This document shows, in pieces, positions 55,572 to 64,000 of a stretch of DNA of 64,000 bases (within the stretch, counting starts at the first letter, position 1; the number at the start of each line of letters is the position of its first letter). The position numbers and the translations under genes were made by a program. This DNA comes from Rhodocyclales bacterium (lineage in GTDB: Bacteria > Pseudomonadota > Gammaproteobacteria > Burkholderiales > Rhodocyclaceae), in NCBI GenBank assembly GCA_016177805.1, contig JACOUN010000054.1, forward strand, positions 21,613-85,612. The letters run 5' to 3'. The notes under the pieces were generated by a model. That model made no database searches. It was not told where the DNA came from and saw nothing but the letters and a program-made list of their open reading frames with translations.

Positions 55572-56834
55572 ATGGCTCGAATCATCGACCGACGTTTCGA
55601 CAGCAAGAAGAAGAGCGCCGTCAACCGTCAGCGCTTCCTTCGTCGTTTCAAGAAGCAGATCCGGCGCGCGGTCAACGACGCCATCAATGGCCGCTCCATC
55701 CGCAACCTGGACAATGGTGAAGAAGTCTCGATTCCGGCCCGCGACCTGAGCGAGCCGCATTTCCAGCATGGCAAAGGTGGTATCTGGGACCAGATCTATT
55801 CCGGCAACGACCAGTTCATGGCAGGCGACAGCATCAACCGCCCACCGCCGGCCGGTGGAGGTGGCGGCAGCAAGGCGAGTAACGAAGGCGAAGGAGAAGA
55901 CGACTTTGTCTTCCACCTCTCGCGCGAGGAATTCCTCGACATCTTCTTCGACGATCTGGCCCTGCCCAACCTCGTGCGTACGCAGCTTGCGCGCATCACC
56001 GACTACCGCAGCCAGCGCGCCGGCTACTCTACCGACGGCTCGCCCGCCAACATCAACATCATCCGCTCCATGCGTGGCGCGCTGGGACGCCGCCTGGCGC
56101 TGGGTTCGCCGTTTCATGCCCGCCTGAAGGAGCTGCAACATGAGCTGGATGAGGCAATCAAGCGTTATGGCGAAGACCATGAGGAGGTCGAGAACCTGCG
56201 CGCCGAGATCGCCCGCCTCAAGATCAAGATCGAAGCCATTCCATTCATCGACAGTTTCGATCTGCGCTACAACAACCGCATCCGGGTACCCAAACCCACC
56301 ACCCAGGCGCTGATGTTTTGCATCATGGACGTTTCGGGGTCAATGGACGAGGAGAAGAAGGCGACCGCGAAGCGCTTCTTCATGCTGCTGTACCTGTTCC
56401 TGACCCGCGCCTACGAACACATCGAAGTGGTATTCATCCGCCACCACACCACCGCCAAGGAAGTCGACGAAGAAGAGTTCTTCCACTCGCGCGAGTCCGG
56501 CGGCACGGTGGTATCGAGCGCGCTGCTGCTGATGAACGAAATCATCCGCGAACGCTACGCCGGCGGCAACTGGAACATCTATGGCGCGCAGGCGTCCGAC
56601 GGCGACAACTGGGACAACGATTCGCCCATCTGTCGCGACATTCTGGGCGCCCGCATTCTGCCGTACTGCCAGTACTTCGCCTATATCGAGATCACACCGG
56701 GCGAGCCACAGAACCTGTGGCGCGAGTACGACAAACTGCGCGGTGCCTATCCCAACTTCGCGATGCAGCATATCGAAGAGCCGGCGCAGATCTACCCGGT
56801 ATTCCGCGAACTGTTCAAGAAGACCCTCACATGA
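55572..56834 (+). CDS. yeaH: YeaH/YhbH family protein (VWA-like)
   Basis: 420 residues. Basic N-terminus (ARIIDRRFDSKKKSAVNRQRFLRRFKKQIRRAV), a glycine-rich linker, then a VWA-like domain with the metal-site motif FCIMDVSGSMDEEKK near residue 255. Works with PrkA in the same stress pathway. ATG 55572 follows AGGA; ATG 55563 is possible. Ends in an ATGA overlap with spoVR. Confidence 0.94.
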   Translation: MARIIDRRFDSKKKSAVNRQRFLRRFKKQIRRAVNDAINGRSIRNLDNGEEVSIPARDLSEPHFQHGKGGIWDQIYSGNDQFMAGDSINRPPPAGGGGGSKASNEGEGEDDFVFHLSREEFLDIFFDDLALPNLVRTQLARITDYRSQRAGYSTDGSPANINIIRSMRGALGRRLALGSPFHARLKELQHELDEAIKRYGEDHEEVENLRAEIARLKIKIEAIPFIDSFDLRYNNRIRVPKPTTQALMFCIMDVSGSMDEEKKATAKRFFMLLYLFLTRAYEHIEVVFIRHHTTAKEVDEEEFFHSRESGGTVVSSALLLMNEIIRERYAGGNWNIYGAQASDGDNWDNDSPICRDILGARILPYCQYFAYIEITPGEPQNLWREYDKLRGAYPNFAMQHIEEPAQIYPVFRELFKKTLT

Positions 56835-58372
56835 AGCGCCGAGCGAAAACACCCCTGCCCGAGCATCTGCCCACCACATCGGAATGGACGATAGAGGCGA
56901 TCGAGCGTTACCACCAGGAAGTCGCCCGTGTCGCGGCGAGCTACGGACTCGACACCTATCCGGTACAGATCGAGATCATCACCACCGAACAGATGATGGA
57001 CGCGTATGCCTCGGTCGGCATGCCAGTCAACTACCATCACTGGTCGTTCGGCAAGCACTTTCTCTCCACGGAAAAGGGTTACAAGCGCGGCCAGATGGGG
57101 TTGGCCTACGAGATCGTGATCAATTCCAACCCGTGCATCGCCTACCTGATGGAAGAGAACACCCTGACCATGCAGGCGCTGGTAATCGCACATGCGGCCT
57201 ACGGGCACAACAGCTTCTTCAAGGGCAACTATCTGTTCCAGACCTGGACCAACGCGGATGCGATCGTCGACTACCTGATCTTCGCGCGCAACTTCATCAG
57301 CCAGTGCGAGGAACGCCACGGCGAAGACGAAGTGGAACTCCTGCTCGACTCCTGTCACGCGTTGATGAGCCTGGGCGTCGACCGCTACCGGCGGCCGCAG
57401 AAGCTATCGCTGGGCAAAGAGCAGATGCGCCAGCGCGAGCGCGAAGAGTACATGCAGAGCCAGGTCAACGAACTATGGCGCACCCTGCCCCAGATGGATG
57501 CGCATCCCGAGCAGGCCACAGAAGTCACCTTTCCCCCAGAGCCCGAGGAAAACCTGCTCTATTTCATCGAGAAGCACGCTCCGCTGCTCGAACCGTGGGA
57601 GCGCGAGATCGTTCGCATCGTGCGCAAGATCGCGCAGTACTTCTTCCCGCAGCGCCAGACCCAGGTCATGAACGAGGGGTGGGCAACCTTCTGGCACTAC
57701 ACCATACTCAACCACCTGTATGACGAAGGCCTGCTCGCGGACAGTTTCATGCTGGAGTTTCTCCAGTCCCACACCAACGTCGTGTATCAGCCGGCCTACA
57801 ACGAACGCTGGTACAACGGCGTCAATCCCTATGCGCTGGGCTTCTCTATGTGGCAGGACATCAAGCGCATCTGCGAGAACCCCACCGACGAAGACCGTGA
57901 GTGGTTTCCGGATATCGCCGGTAGCGACTGGCGCGCCACCTTCGACTTCGCGATGCGCAGTTTCAAGGACGAGAGCTTCGTCGCGCAGTTTCTGTCACCC
58001 AAGCTGATTCGCGACTTCCGCTTCTTCTCGGTCCTCGACGACGAGCGCGAGGACAAACTCAAGGTCTCCGCCATCCACGACGACTCCGGCTACCGCAAGA
58101 TACGCGAGACATTGTCCGAGCAATACAACCTGGGCAGCCGTGAGCCCAACATCCAGGTGTGGAACGTCGACCTGCGCGGCGACCGCTCCATCACCCTGCG
58201 CCACCAGCCCTACCAGCAGCGCCCGCTGGGCACCACCACCGAAGAGGTGATGAAGCACTTCGCCCGGCTATGGGGCTTCACCGTGAGGCTGGAGAGCGTG
58301 GATGAACACGGCTCGATCGAGGTCCTGCAGGAAGCGCGGATAGAGAAGCGTCGCGGGCACTCGGACGACTGA
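56831..58372 (+). CDS. SpoVR family protein (YcgB)
   Basis: 513 residues. The metal-binding-like motifs AHAAYGHNSFFKGNYLF and VMNEGWATFWHYTILNHLYDEGLL are diagnostic for SpoVR/YcgB. The biochemical role is unknown; it is linked to the prkA-yeaH pair in many proteobacteria. It starts in the ATGA overlap with yeaH and is convergent with the sia operon, 16 bases apart. Confidence 0.94.
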   Translation: MKRRAKTPLPEHLPTTSEWTIEAIERYHQEVARVAASYGLDTYPVQIEIITTEQMMDAYASVGMPVNYHHWSFGKHFLSTEKGYKRGQMGLAYEIVINSNPCIAYLMEENTLTMQALVIAHAAYGHNSFFKGNYLFQTWTNADAIVDYLIFARNFISQCEERHGEDEVELLLDSCHALMSLGVDRYRRPQKLSLGKEQMRQREREEYMQSQVNELWRTLPQMDAHPEQATEVTFPPEPEENLLYFIEKHAPLLEPWEREIVRIVRKIAQYFFPQRQTQVMNEGWATFWHYTILNHLYDEGLLADSFMLEFLQSHTNVVYQPAYNERWYNGVNPYALGFSMWQDIKRICENPTDEDREWFPDIAGSDWRATFDFAMRSFKDESFVAQFLSPKLIRDFRFFSVLDDEREDKLKVSAIHDDSGYRKIRETLSEQYNLGSREPNIQVWNVDLRGDRSITLRHQPYQQRPLGTTTEEVMKHFARLWGFTVRLESVDEHGSIEVLQEARIEKRRGHSDD

Positions 58373-58388
58373 CCCTGACGGCTTTCCC

Positions 58389-58781
58389 TCACACGGTTTC
58401 CAGTGGTAGCAGTTCGATCACGATGTGACGAAAATCCTCGCGCAAATCAATGCCGAAGTCGATCATCATGTCGTCATCCGGATCGTGGTACCAGTGCAGG
58501 CTCACCCGATGCCCCCCCTCGGCGGCCTTGTCGAGCATGCCGATCAAGCGGTGTATGAGTTTGGTGCTGGAGCTGTTGAAGTACTTCAGCGCGAAGTAGG
58601 CCTTGACCTGTGCCCCCGCCGACAACCGATCGAGATACTGCTCCAGTTGGACGCGGATGGGCGCGAAGAAGGTCATCGCGTTCTCTGGATACGCCTCTCC
58701 GGATATGTAAAGTACATTCTTCGAGAAGCCGAAATTGATCTCGGGCGTCTCGGTGGTTGCCGGCAAAAAAAAGTCATCCAT
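58389..58781 (-). CDS. siaC: SiaC-like phosphoprotein (DUF1987)
   Basis: 130 residues. The DUF1987 core is clear: PEINFGFSKNVLYISGEAYPENAMTFFAPI, then ALKYFNSSSTKLIHRLIGMLDKAAEGGH, the loop that holds the phosphorylated Thr/Ser in SiaC. In Pseudomonas, SiaC phosphorylation is set by SiaB (kinase) and SiaA (phosphatase), and unphosphorylated SiaC activates a diguanylate cyclase. Last gene of the operon, 63 bases after siaB. Confidence 0.9.
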   Translation of the reverse strand: MDDFFLPATTETPEINFGFSKNVLYISGEAYPENAMTFFAPIRVQLEQYLDRLSAGAQVKAYFALKYFNSSSTKLIHRLIGMLDKAAEGGHRVSLHWYHDPDDDMMIDFGIDLREDFRHIVIELLPLETV

Positions 58782-58844
58782 CTTCTCGCTCCTGTTGTCG
58801 TCAATGCCTCGCCACTAGTGCGACCGTTCACGGCCTGCCGCATC

Positions 58845-59399
58845 TCAGCCGATCACGACGCTCAGATGAAACTGCGGGTACGCATGTTTTCCCGACGGAT
58901 AATCGATGCGGTATTCGATCGGGGCGCTGGCTTCGCGCGCCAGGGTCAGCAAGCCCAAGCCTGCGCCACGGCTGATCCCATCGCTTTCTGGCGTTTCATC
59001 GTGCAGTTGGTGGCGGTACGCACGCCTGATCTGTTCGGCGTCGAGCATGCGCACGCTGTCTAGCTTCTGCCGGATCCGATCGACCTGATCCGGACTGACC
59101 GGGTTGGAACAGCTCAGGGTCACCTGCCCTGATTCGGCAATCCGCAGTTCAACCGTGCCCACGCGAACGCCATCGGCACCCACCGCGCGCGCGTAGTGCA
59201 CGATGTTCTGTGCCATCTCGACAAACACGACGAACGCTTTGCGCCGCACCGCTGCGCGAGCATTGGTCGCCTCCAGGCTCCAGCGGCACGTCTCGCCCAG
59301 CGACAGCACCGTGCTCTGATTGAACATGCCGGAATAGCGCAACACGATCTGTCCACCGCCCAGACTGCCGCAACGCTGCTCCGATATCGGCCGATCCAT
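58845..59399 (-). CDS. siaB: SiaB-like protein kinase
   Basis: 184 residues. HATPase-like motifs are visible: N-box FVEMAQNIVHYAR and G-box ISRGAGLGLLTLAREA. Start ATG 59399 is chosen because GGGGGAGG lies just before it; ATG 59414, which overlaps the siaA stop as ATGA, is the alternative. It should phosphorylate SiaC. Confidence 0.87.
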   Translation of the reverse strand: MDRPISEQRCGSLGGGQIVLRYSGMFNQSTVLSLGETCRWSLEATNARAAVRRKAFVVFVEMAQNIVHYARAVGADGVRVGTVELRIAESGQVTLSCSNPVSPDQVDRIRQKLDSVRMLDAEQIRRAYRHQLHDETPESDGISRGAGLGLLTLAREASAPIEYRIDYPSGKHAYPQFHLSVVIG

Positions 59400-59410
59400 C
59401 ACCTCCCCCT

Positions 59411-60676
59411 TCATGGCGCCCGAAACCCGAACGCGCTGACGTCGTCCCGCCGTATTTCGTCGCCCTGGTAACAGGTCAAGGCATCCAGCAGCGCGACGCG
59501 CTGCTCCGGCATGGCCTGCTCACGATGCTTCAGCAAGGTTGCGCACAGGCGGCGGCGACCGAACGCGATGCGCTTTTCTCCGCCGAGTTGGTCGAGCACA
59601 CCGTCCGAGAACAGATATACGGCCGTATCTCGATCAAGCAGCACCTCGTGGTTGGTCCACGACTCATCCATCGCGGTCGACGCGTACCCCACGCCATGCC
59701 GGTCACCGGCAACGATGGTGATCTCGTTCGCCTGCGGGGTCAGCAAGTACAACTGTATGTGCGCACCGGCATAGGTCAGTTTGCCCGTGAGACGGTCGTA
59801 CCAGCCGAACGCGGCATCCATGCCGTCATCGGAGCGGTGCTCGGTGCCTTCCGAATGCTGATGATCGATCTGCCCCATCGCGCGCTTGACCTGGCGGTTG
59901 ATCTCACCCAGCAGGCGGCCGGGGTCGCGGCACGACTCGGTGTTGATCGAACCCTGCAGGAACGACGACATGATCAAGGTCATGAACGCCCCCGGCACCC
60001 CGTGGCCGGTGCAGTCATACAGGCCAAACAGGAATCCGTCGTCGAACTCGCGGAAGTAGTAAAAATCACCGCTCACCACGTCGCGCGGCTCCCACAGCAG
60101 GAAATGATCGGCCAGAACCTTGCGCATTTCCAGGCGCGACGAACGCCCCAGCGAGTTCTGGATCACGCTGCCATACGCAATCGAATCCATCACCATGCGG
60201 TTCTTCTCCGCCTGCAAACGCGCAACCGCCCGCAGCACCCCCTGAGTCAACCCCATGCCACGGTAGCGGCCATCCTCCACCACGACAAAACTATCCAGCA
60301 GGGTACTGCCGGCCCCACCAGCAATCGCCAGCGACAAATCCCCCACGCTCATGCCCGCATCGGCGACCAGCGGATTCGCATCCATGAAAGCCGTACAACT
60401 CTTGTGCCAGTAAAGCTCGCGATGAAACGGGCGCGCCAGGCACTGCATGAAGCGATTGCGGTTGATCAGGCCGGTCGCACGACCATCATCGACCACCGGC
60501 AACCCGATCAACTCCGGCTCGACCTCGAAGATCTTGTAGACATCGCGGTTCTCGACCAGCGAAGTCACCGGCTCCACCTCCACCAGCAGATCGGCGGCCA
60601 CGCGAGCCAGTTGTTCGGGTTCGGCGGCGACCTGCTCTTGATGGCGGTCGGCGACGATTTGCGTCATCCTCATCAT
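59411..60676 (-). CDS. siaA: SiaA-like PP2C/SpoIIE phosphatase with CBS-type input domain
   Basis: 421 residues. The C-terminal phosphatase has the metal-binding acids in VSGDFYYF, LYDCTGHGVPGAFMTLI, FSDGVLDQL and DDVSAFGF. Instead of the membrane and HAMP part of Pseudomonas SiaA, residues about 35-155 are a CBS-pair-like domain (LIGLPVVDDGRATGLINRNRFMQCL... FVVVEDGRYRGMGLTQGVLRAV). That domain closely resembles the one in the EAL-GGDEF gene upstream. So this is a soluble phosphatase, probably responding to a cytoplasmic ligand. GGAG precedes the start. Confidence 0.88.
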   Translation of the reverse strand: MMRMTQIVADRHQEQVAAEPEQLARVAADLLVEVEPVTSLVENRDVYKIFEVEPELIGLPVVDDGRATGLINRNRFMQCLARPFHRELYWHKSCTAFMDANPLVADAGMSVGDLSLAIAGGAGSTLLDSFVVVEDGRYRGMGLTQGVLRAVARLQAEKNRMVMDSIAYGSVIQNSLGRSSRLEMRKVLADHFLLWEPRDVVSGDFYYFREFDDGFLFGLYDCTGHGVPGAFMTLIMSSFLQGSINTESCRDPGRLLGEINRQVKRAMGQIDHQHSEGTEHRSDDGMDAAFGWYDRLTGKLTYAGAHIQLYLLTPQANEITIVAGDRHGVGYASTAMDESWTNHEVLLDRDTAVYLFSDGVLDQLGGEKRIAFGRRRLCATLLKHREQAMPEQRVALLDALTCYQGDEIRRDDVSAFGFRAP

Positions 60677-60741
60677 GTCATCTCCATACGGCGTCGGGCA
60701 CTCACAAGATTGCGGTTTGGTCCGGCGGCATGCGGCGGAAA

Positions 60742-62552
60742 TCAGGCAAGCATCGCCACGGGGGTGCTGGCACCCCCGCCGAACTGGACATCGAAACCAC
60801 TGTCGGATTTTTTCGCGATGCGTTTGGATGCCGCCGCGGCCGACGCCACATCTTCCGGAGCGTCGAACATCCCCGGCGCCACCACCACCGCCCCGACAAC
60901 GATGGTCGTCAGCGGAAAGCTGCGGTGGTGCCCCTGGCGGTCTTCGCTGTCGAAGCTGTTGCGCTGCAGGTCGGTGTGATCGAACAGGCCGCGCGCCTTG
61001 TTGTTGAATTCAGCGACGATGCCCTTGCAGCGTCGCATCCAGTCATCACTCTGGAACAACGCCACGAAGTCGTCACCGCCCACATGCCCGACGAAATCCA
61101 CCCCCGGATCGCAGCGGGACAGGATCACCTCGGCGGCCAGCTTGATCATCTCGTCACCACGCCAGTAGCCGTACAAGTCGTTGAAGGGCTTGAAATTATT
61201 GAGATCGAAATAGCACGCGGTGAAGCGCGTCGAGGCATCCAGCAGGCGCCGGATGTGCTCGGTAATCGGAATGTTGCCGGGCAGAAACGTCAGCGGATTG
61301 GCGTGGCGCGCGGCCTCGATGCGGCGTTCCGTGACCGCCTTGACCAGACTCTCGCCGGTCGCAAGCCCCGCGTAGCGCCCGCTGTCGGTGACCACGAAGC
61401 CTTCAAACAGATAGCGCTGATCCTCACCCGCCAGCATCACCACCAACGACTCTATCCTGACCGACAAATCGATGCGAAACGGCGTCGAGTTCATCAACGT
61501 CATGCACGACCGGCGCCCGAACAGCTCGCGGTAGTACGGCTGGGCAAATTGTTCGAGAAAGTTGCGCCGGTTGATCAGCCCAACCGGGTAACCGTTGTCC
61601 ACCACCGCCACCGCATGCAAGTGCTGGTGGTTGGAAAACACACGCCGAACGTCATCCACGGTATCCGACACCGCCACCGGCTCGGCCTCTATCAGCAAGC
61701 GGTGCACCGTTTCCTCACTGGCACGGCGCGGGGGCGCGCTCGGCAGCACCGCGATCTTGGACGAATTGAAGATTGCACGCACATCCGCCTTGATCGTAGT
61801 CGCCGGATGGGCCGCCGGATAGCCGAGCAGATACCCCTGCGCATAGCGACACCCGAGATCACGCAACACCGCGAGTTCGGCCGGACTCTCGATACCCTCG
61901 GCCACCAGCAGCGAACCGAAGCGCTCGGACAGCATCAGCATCGAGCGCACCACCGCGACCTTGCGCGCCGCGCGTCGCGATGGATGTCGCGCGTGAAGTA
62001 CTTGTCCAGCTTGACGATTTCCGGTTGCAGCTGAGCCCACAGGCGCAGGCTGGACCTGCCGTCACCAAAATCATCCAGTGCCAGCCCGACATCCTGGGCA
62101 ATAAACACGTTGAGGGCTTCCTGCAACGCGCTCGGGTCATCGACCCGCTCGTGCTCGGTCAGCTCCAGTATCAGTCGGGACGGCGCAACCCCGGCCTCGA
62201 CCGCGACGCGGAACAACTCGCTGCCCTTGTCCCGCACCAGGCCATGGATGGCCGGCGCACTCGCATTCACGAACAGCTTGCCGTCCAGATCCAGGCGCCC
62301 GAAGGCCTTGATCGCACCCAGCAGCGCGACGCGCTCCAGCTCGACCAACCGCCCGCTCGCACCTGCCACTTCCAGCAACGCATCGGGTGTGCGCAGCGGC
62401 GAGCGCTCGGGGCCACGCATCAACGCCTCAAAGCCGAACACGCTACCCTGGCTGACATCCACTATCGGTTGAAAAACGAACTCCAACTGGTCCTCCGCAA
62501 TGATGTTCGCAAGAGACTCGGGCAGATTCACGATCATGTCGGTATCGTCCAT
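60742..62552 (-). pseudogene. EAL-CBS-GGDEF c-di-GMP protein, frameshifted
   Basis: Two overlapping frames together give one protein of about 600 residues. The first (62552-61935) has EAL motifs FGFEALMRGP, NASAPAIHG, ELTEHE, ALDDFGDGRSSL and VKLDKYFT. The second (through 60742) continues with LLVAEGIESPAELAVLRDLGCRYAQGYLLGYP, then a CBS pair, then GGDEF with HVGGDDFVALF. The break lies in a GC-rich run at about 61961-61976, consistent with one missing or two extra bases. EAL residues are otherwise intact; GGDDF is a near-consensus loop. It may be a true mutation or a sequence error. It heads the sia operon, 65 bases before siaA. Confidence 0.85.
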
Positions 62553-62807
62553 GGACAAGGGCCGGATGAGGCACCAATCAAGGCTGGTGGTGACAGTTCT
62601 GCTCCCCGCCGCCGCTGCGGCAACCTCTTGCATCCGTTACTGCGGCAAATTGTGCCCATCGATGATTACGCTAGCGTGACGAAACCGCCCGATGCCATCA
62701 CGATGTCGCCGCCGTCGCGCGCCTCTGTCCATGGCGCCACCGCCCTCCCCTGCACCGCACGACCAAACGCGTACAATTGCCGTTCCCCCAACCCCGAGTC
62801 CGCCATC

Positions 62808-64000
62808 ATGTTCGAACCCCTGCAGCCTATCTATGGTGTAGCCGGCATCCGTGCCATCGAGGACCAGGTACTGCCCCATGCGGAACCCTCGCTGATGGAG
62901 CGTGCCGGCCGCGCCGCCGCCGAAGAAGCGTTTCGCCTGATCATGGATCGCAGTGGCCCTGTGCTGATCGCGTGCGGGCCGGGCAACAACGGCGGCGACG
63001 GCTTCGTCATGGCGCGGCGCCTGCTGCAGGCCAAGCGCAACGTCAAGGTCGCCTTCGCCGGCGATTTCGACAAGCTGCCGGCCGACGCCAAAGCCGCCTG
63101 TACCGCATGGCGCGATGCCGGCGGCGAAATCACCTCGGAACTCCCGCCCCCGCCCGCCGAAGGCTGGGCGCTGGTGGCCGACGCGCTGTTCGGCATCGGG
63201 CTGGGGCGCCCGGTCGAAGGCCGCTACGCGGAATGGATACGCACCCTCAACACCCTGCCGGTGCCGCGCATCGCGGTGGACATCCCCAGCGGACTCGACG
63301 CCGACACCGGCCGCATCCTCGGCACCGCCTTCCGCGCCACCCACACCCTGACCTTCATGGCGCTCAAACCGGGGCTACTGACGCTCAACGGGCCGGACCA
63401 CGCCGGATCACTGATCGTGCGCAACCTCGACATCGTGCCCGGCACCTACCAACCCGCCGACGGCCACCTGGTACAACCGGGGCTGTTCCGCGAACACCTG
63501 CAACCGCGCCTGTACAACACGCACAAAGGCACCTACGGCCACGTCGGCGTGATCGGCGGCGCCCCCGGCATGACCGGCGCCGCGCTGCTGGCCGGGCGCG
63601 CCGCGCTCAAGCTGGGCGCCGGGCGGGTCTTCATCGGCCTGATCGACCAGCACGCCCCGGCCGTCGACCCGTGCCAGCCCGAAATCATCCTGCGCCCCTC
63701 CGACCTCATCCTGGAACAGGCCAGCGTGCTGGCTGTGGGCCCCGGCCTCGGCCGCAGTGTCATGGCCACCAGCCTGCTCGAACGCGCCATCGCCAGCAAA
63801 CTGCCGCTGGTGCTGGACGCCGACGGCCTCAACCTGCTCGCCATCGAACCCGGCCTGCACCCGCGCCTGTCCGCCCGCGCCGCGCCCACCCTGCTCACCC
63901 CCCACCCCGCCGAAGCCGGCCGCCTGCTCGGCACCAGCGTCACCGCCGTGCAAGCCGACCGCGTCCAGTCCGCCCTGACCCTCGCCACCCGCTACAACGC
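62808..64000 (+). CDS. nnr: Bifunctional NAD(P)HX epimerase/dehydratase, 3' end cut
   Basis: 397 residues visible, running off the right edge. The N-terminal epimerase (YjeF) domain includes LIACGPGNNGGDGFVMARRL and VDIPSGLDADTG. The C-terminal dehydratase domain has HKGTYGHVGVIGGAPGMTGAALLAGRAALKLGAGRV, VGPGLG and LDADGLNLLA. It repairs hydrated NADH/NADPH. Divergent from the sia operon; the last part of the dehydratase domain is outside the window. Confidence 0.95.
   Translation, partial: MFEPLQPIYGVAGIRAIEDQVLPHAEPSLMERAGRAAAEEAFRLIMDRSGPVLIACGPGNNGGDGFVMARRLLQAKRNVKVAFAGDFDKLPADAKAACTAWRDAGGEITSELPPPPAEGWALVADALFGIGLGRPVEGRYAEWIRTLNTLPVPRIAVDIPSGLDADTGRILGTAFRATHTLTFMALKPGLLTLNGPDHAGSLIVRNLDIVPGTYQPADGHLVQPGLFREHLQPRLYNTHKGTYGHVGVIGGAPGMTGAALLAGRAALKLGAGRVFIGLIDQHAPAVDPCQPEIILRPSDLILEQASVLAVGPGLGRSVMATSLLERAIASKLPLVLDADGLNLLAIEPGLHPRLSARAAPTLLTPHPAEAGRLLGTSVTAVQADRVQSALTLATRYN

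Overview
The window reads as chromosomal DNA of a GC-rich betaproteobacterium, most likely a denitrifying, sulfur-metabolising member of the Rhodocyclales/Nitrosomonadales type. The basis is gene order and protein character: tig-clpP-clpX-lon-hupB-tRNA-Val, yciB-yciI-bolA-ppiC, tsaB-rimI-udg, divergent ppx/ppk, a prkA-yeaH-spoVR cassette and a siaABC set. A nosR-type gene and a nitric-oxide-response cluster point to denitrification. Two YeeE/YedE-type permeases point to import of thiosulfate or another sulfur compound. No rRNA, CRISPR array, prophage or insertion-sequence transposase was seen; there is one tRNA.

Layout. 1-7 kb: the 5' part of a nosR-like gene, a Yip1-like membrane protein, a BaiN/YhiN-type flavoprotein, an MFS transporter, then hemerythrin - DUF2249 - a 12-TM histidine-bearing membrane protein, with a perfect FNR/Dnr-type box (4716-4729) in front. 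7-10.7 kb: radA, a LysR regulator and lplT. 10.7-16 kb: the most unusual region, a five-gene minus-strand operon. It encodes a monoheme cytochrome with NPCAAK hexapeptide arms at both ends, a small exported protein made almost only of NPCAAK repeats, a pentaheme c-type lipoprotein, a cupredoxin-like secreted protein without a visible copper site, and a YeeE/YedE permease. A second YeeE/YedE paralogue is divergent from it. 16-25 kb: tsaB-rimI-udg, a chemoreceptor, an OmpR/EnvZ pair and yciB-yciI-bolA-ppiC. 25-36.4 kb: fatty-acid oxidation (acyl-CoA dehydrogenase, etfBA, a TetR regulator with palindromic operators, acyl-CoA synthetase, an ECHDC3-like crotonase), tatD and an Mla-type lipid ABC transporter. 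36.4-46.6 kb: ppx/ppk, relA, an EamA exporter, mtfA, a flavodoxin and a degenerate GGDEF protein. 46.6-53.2 kb: tRNA-Val and the proteostasis block. 53.2-58.4 kb: prkA-yeaH-spoVR. 58.4-62.6 kb: siaC, siaB and siaA with an EAL-CBS-GGDEF gene that is frameshifted in this sequence. 62.8 kb to the end: the NAD(P)HX repair enzyme gene, cut by the window edge.

How the parts work together. The nosR-like gene and the FNR-box cluster fit anaerobic N-oxide respiration and NO defence. The NPCAAK operon combines periplasmic electron carriers, a Cys-repeat protein and sulfur permeases, and looks like a periplasmic sulfur-handling or redox module whose function I cannot name from sequence. The sia genes form a partner-switch (phosphatase, kinase, phosphoprotein) coupled to a c-di-GMP protein. 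Unusually, the phosphatase and the c-di-GMP protein share the same CBS-like input domain.

Also present is a short intergenic repeat family: one MITE-like copy with 21-bp perfect terminal inverted repeats directly after ppk, and a diverged copy upstream of the NO-response membrane protein.
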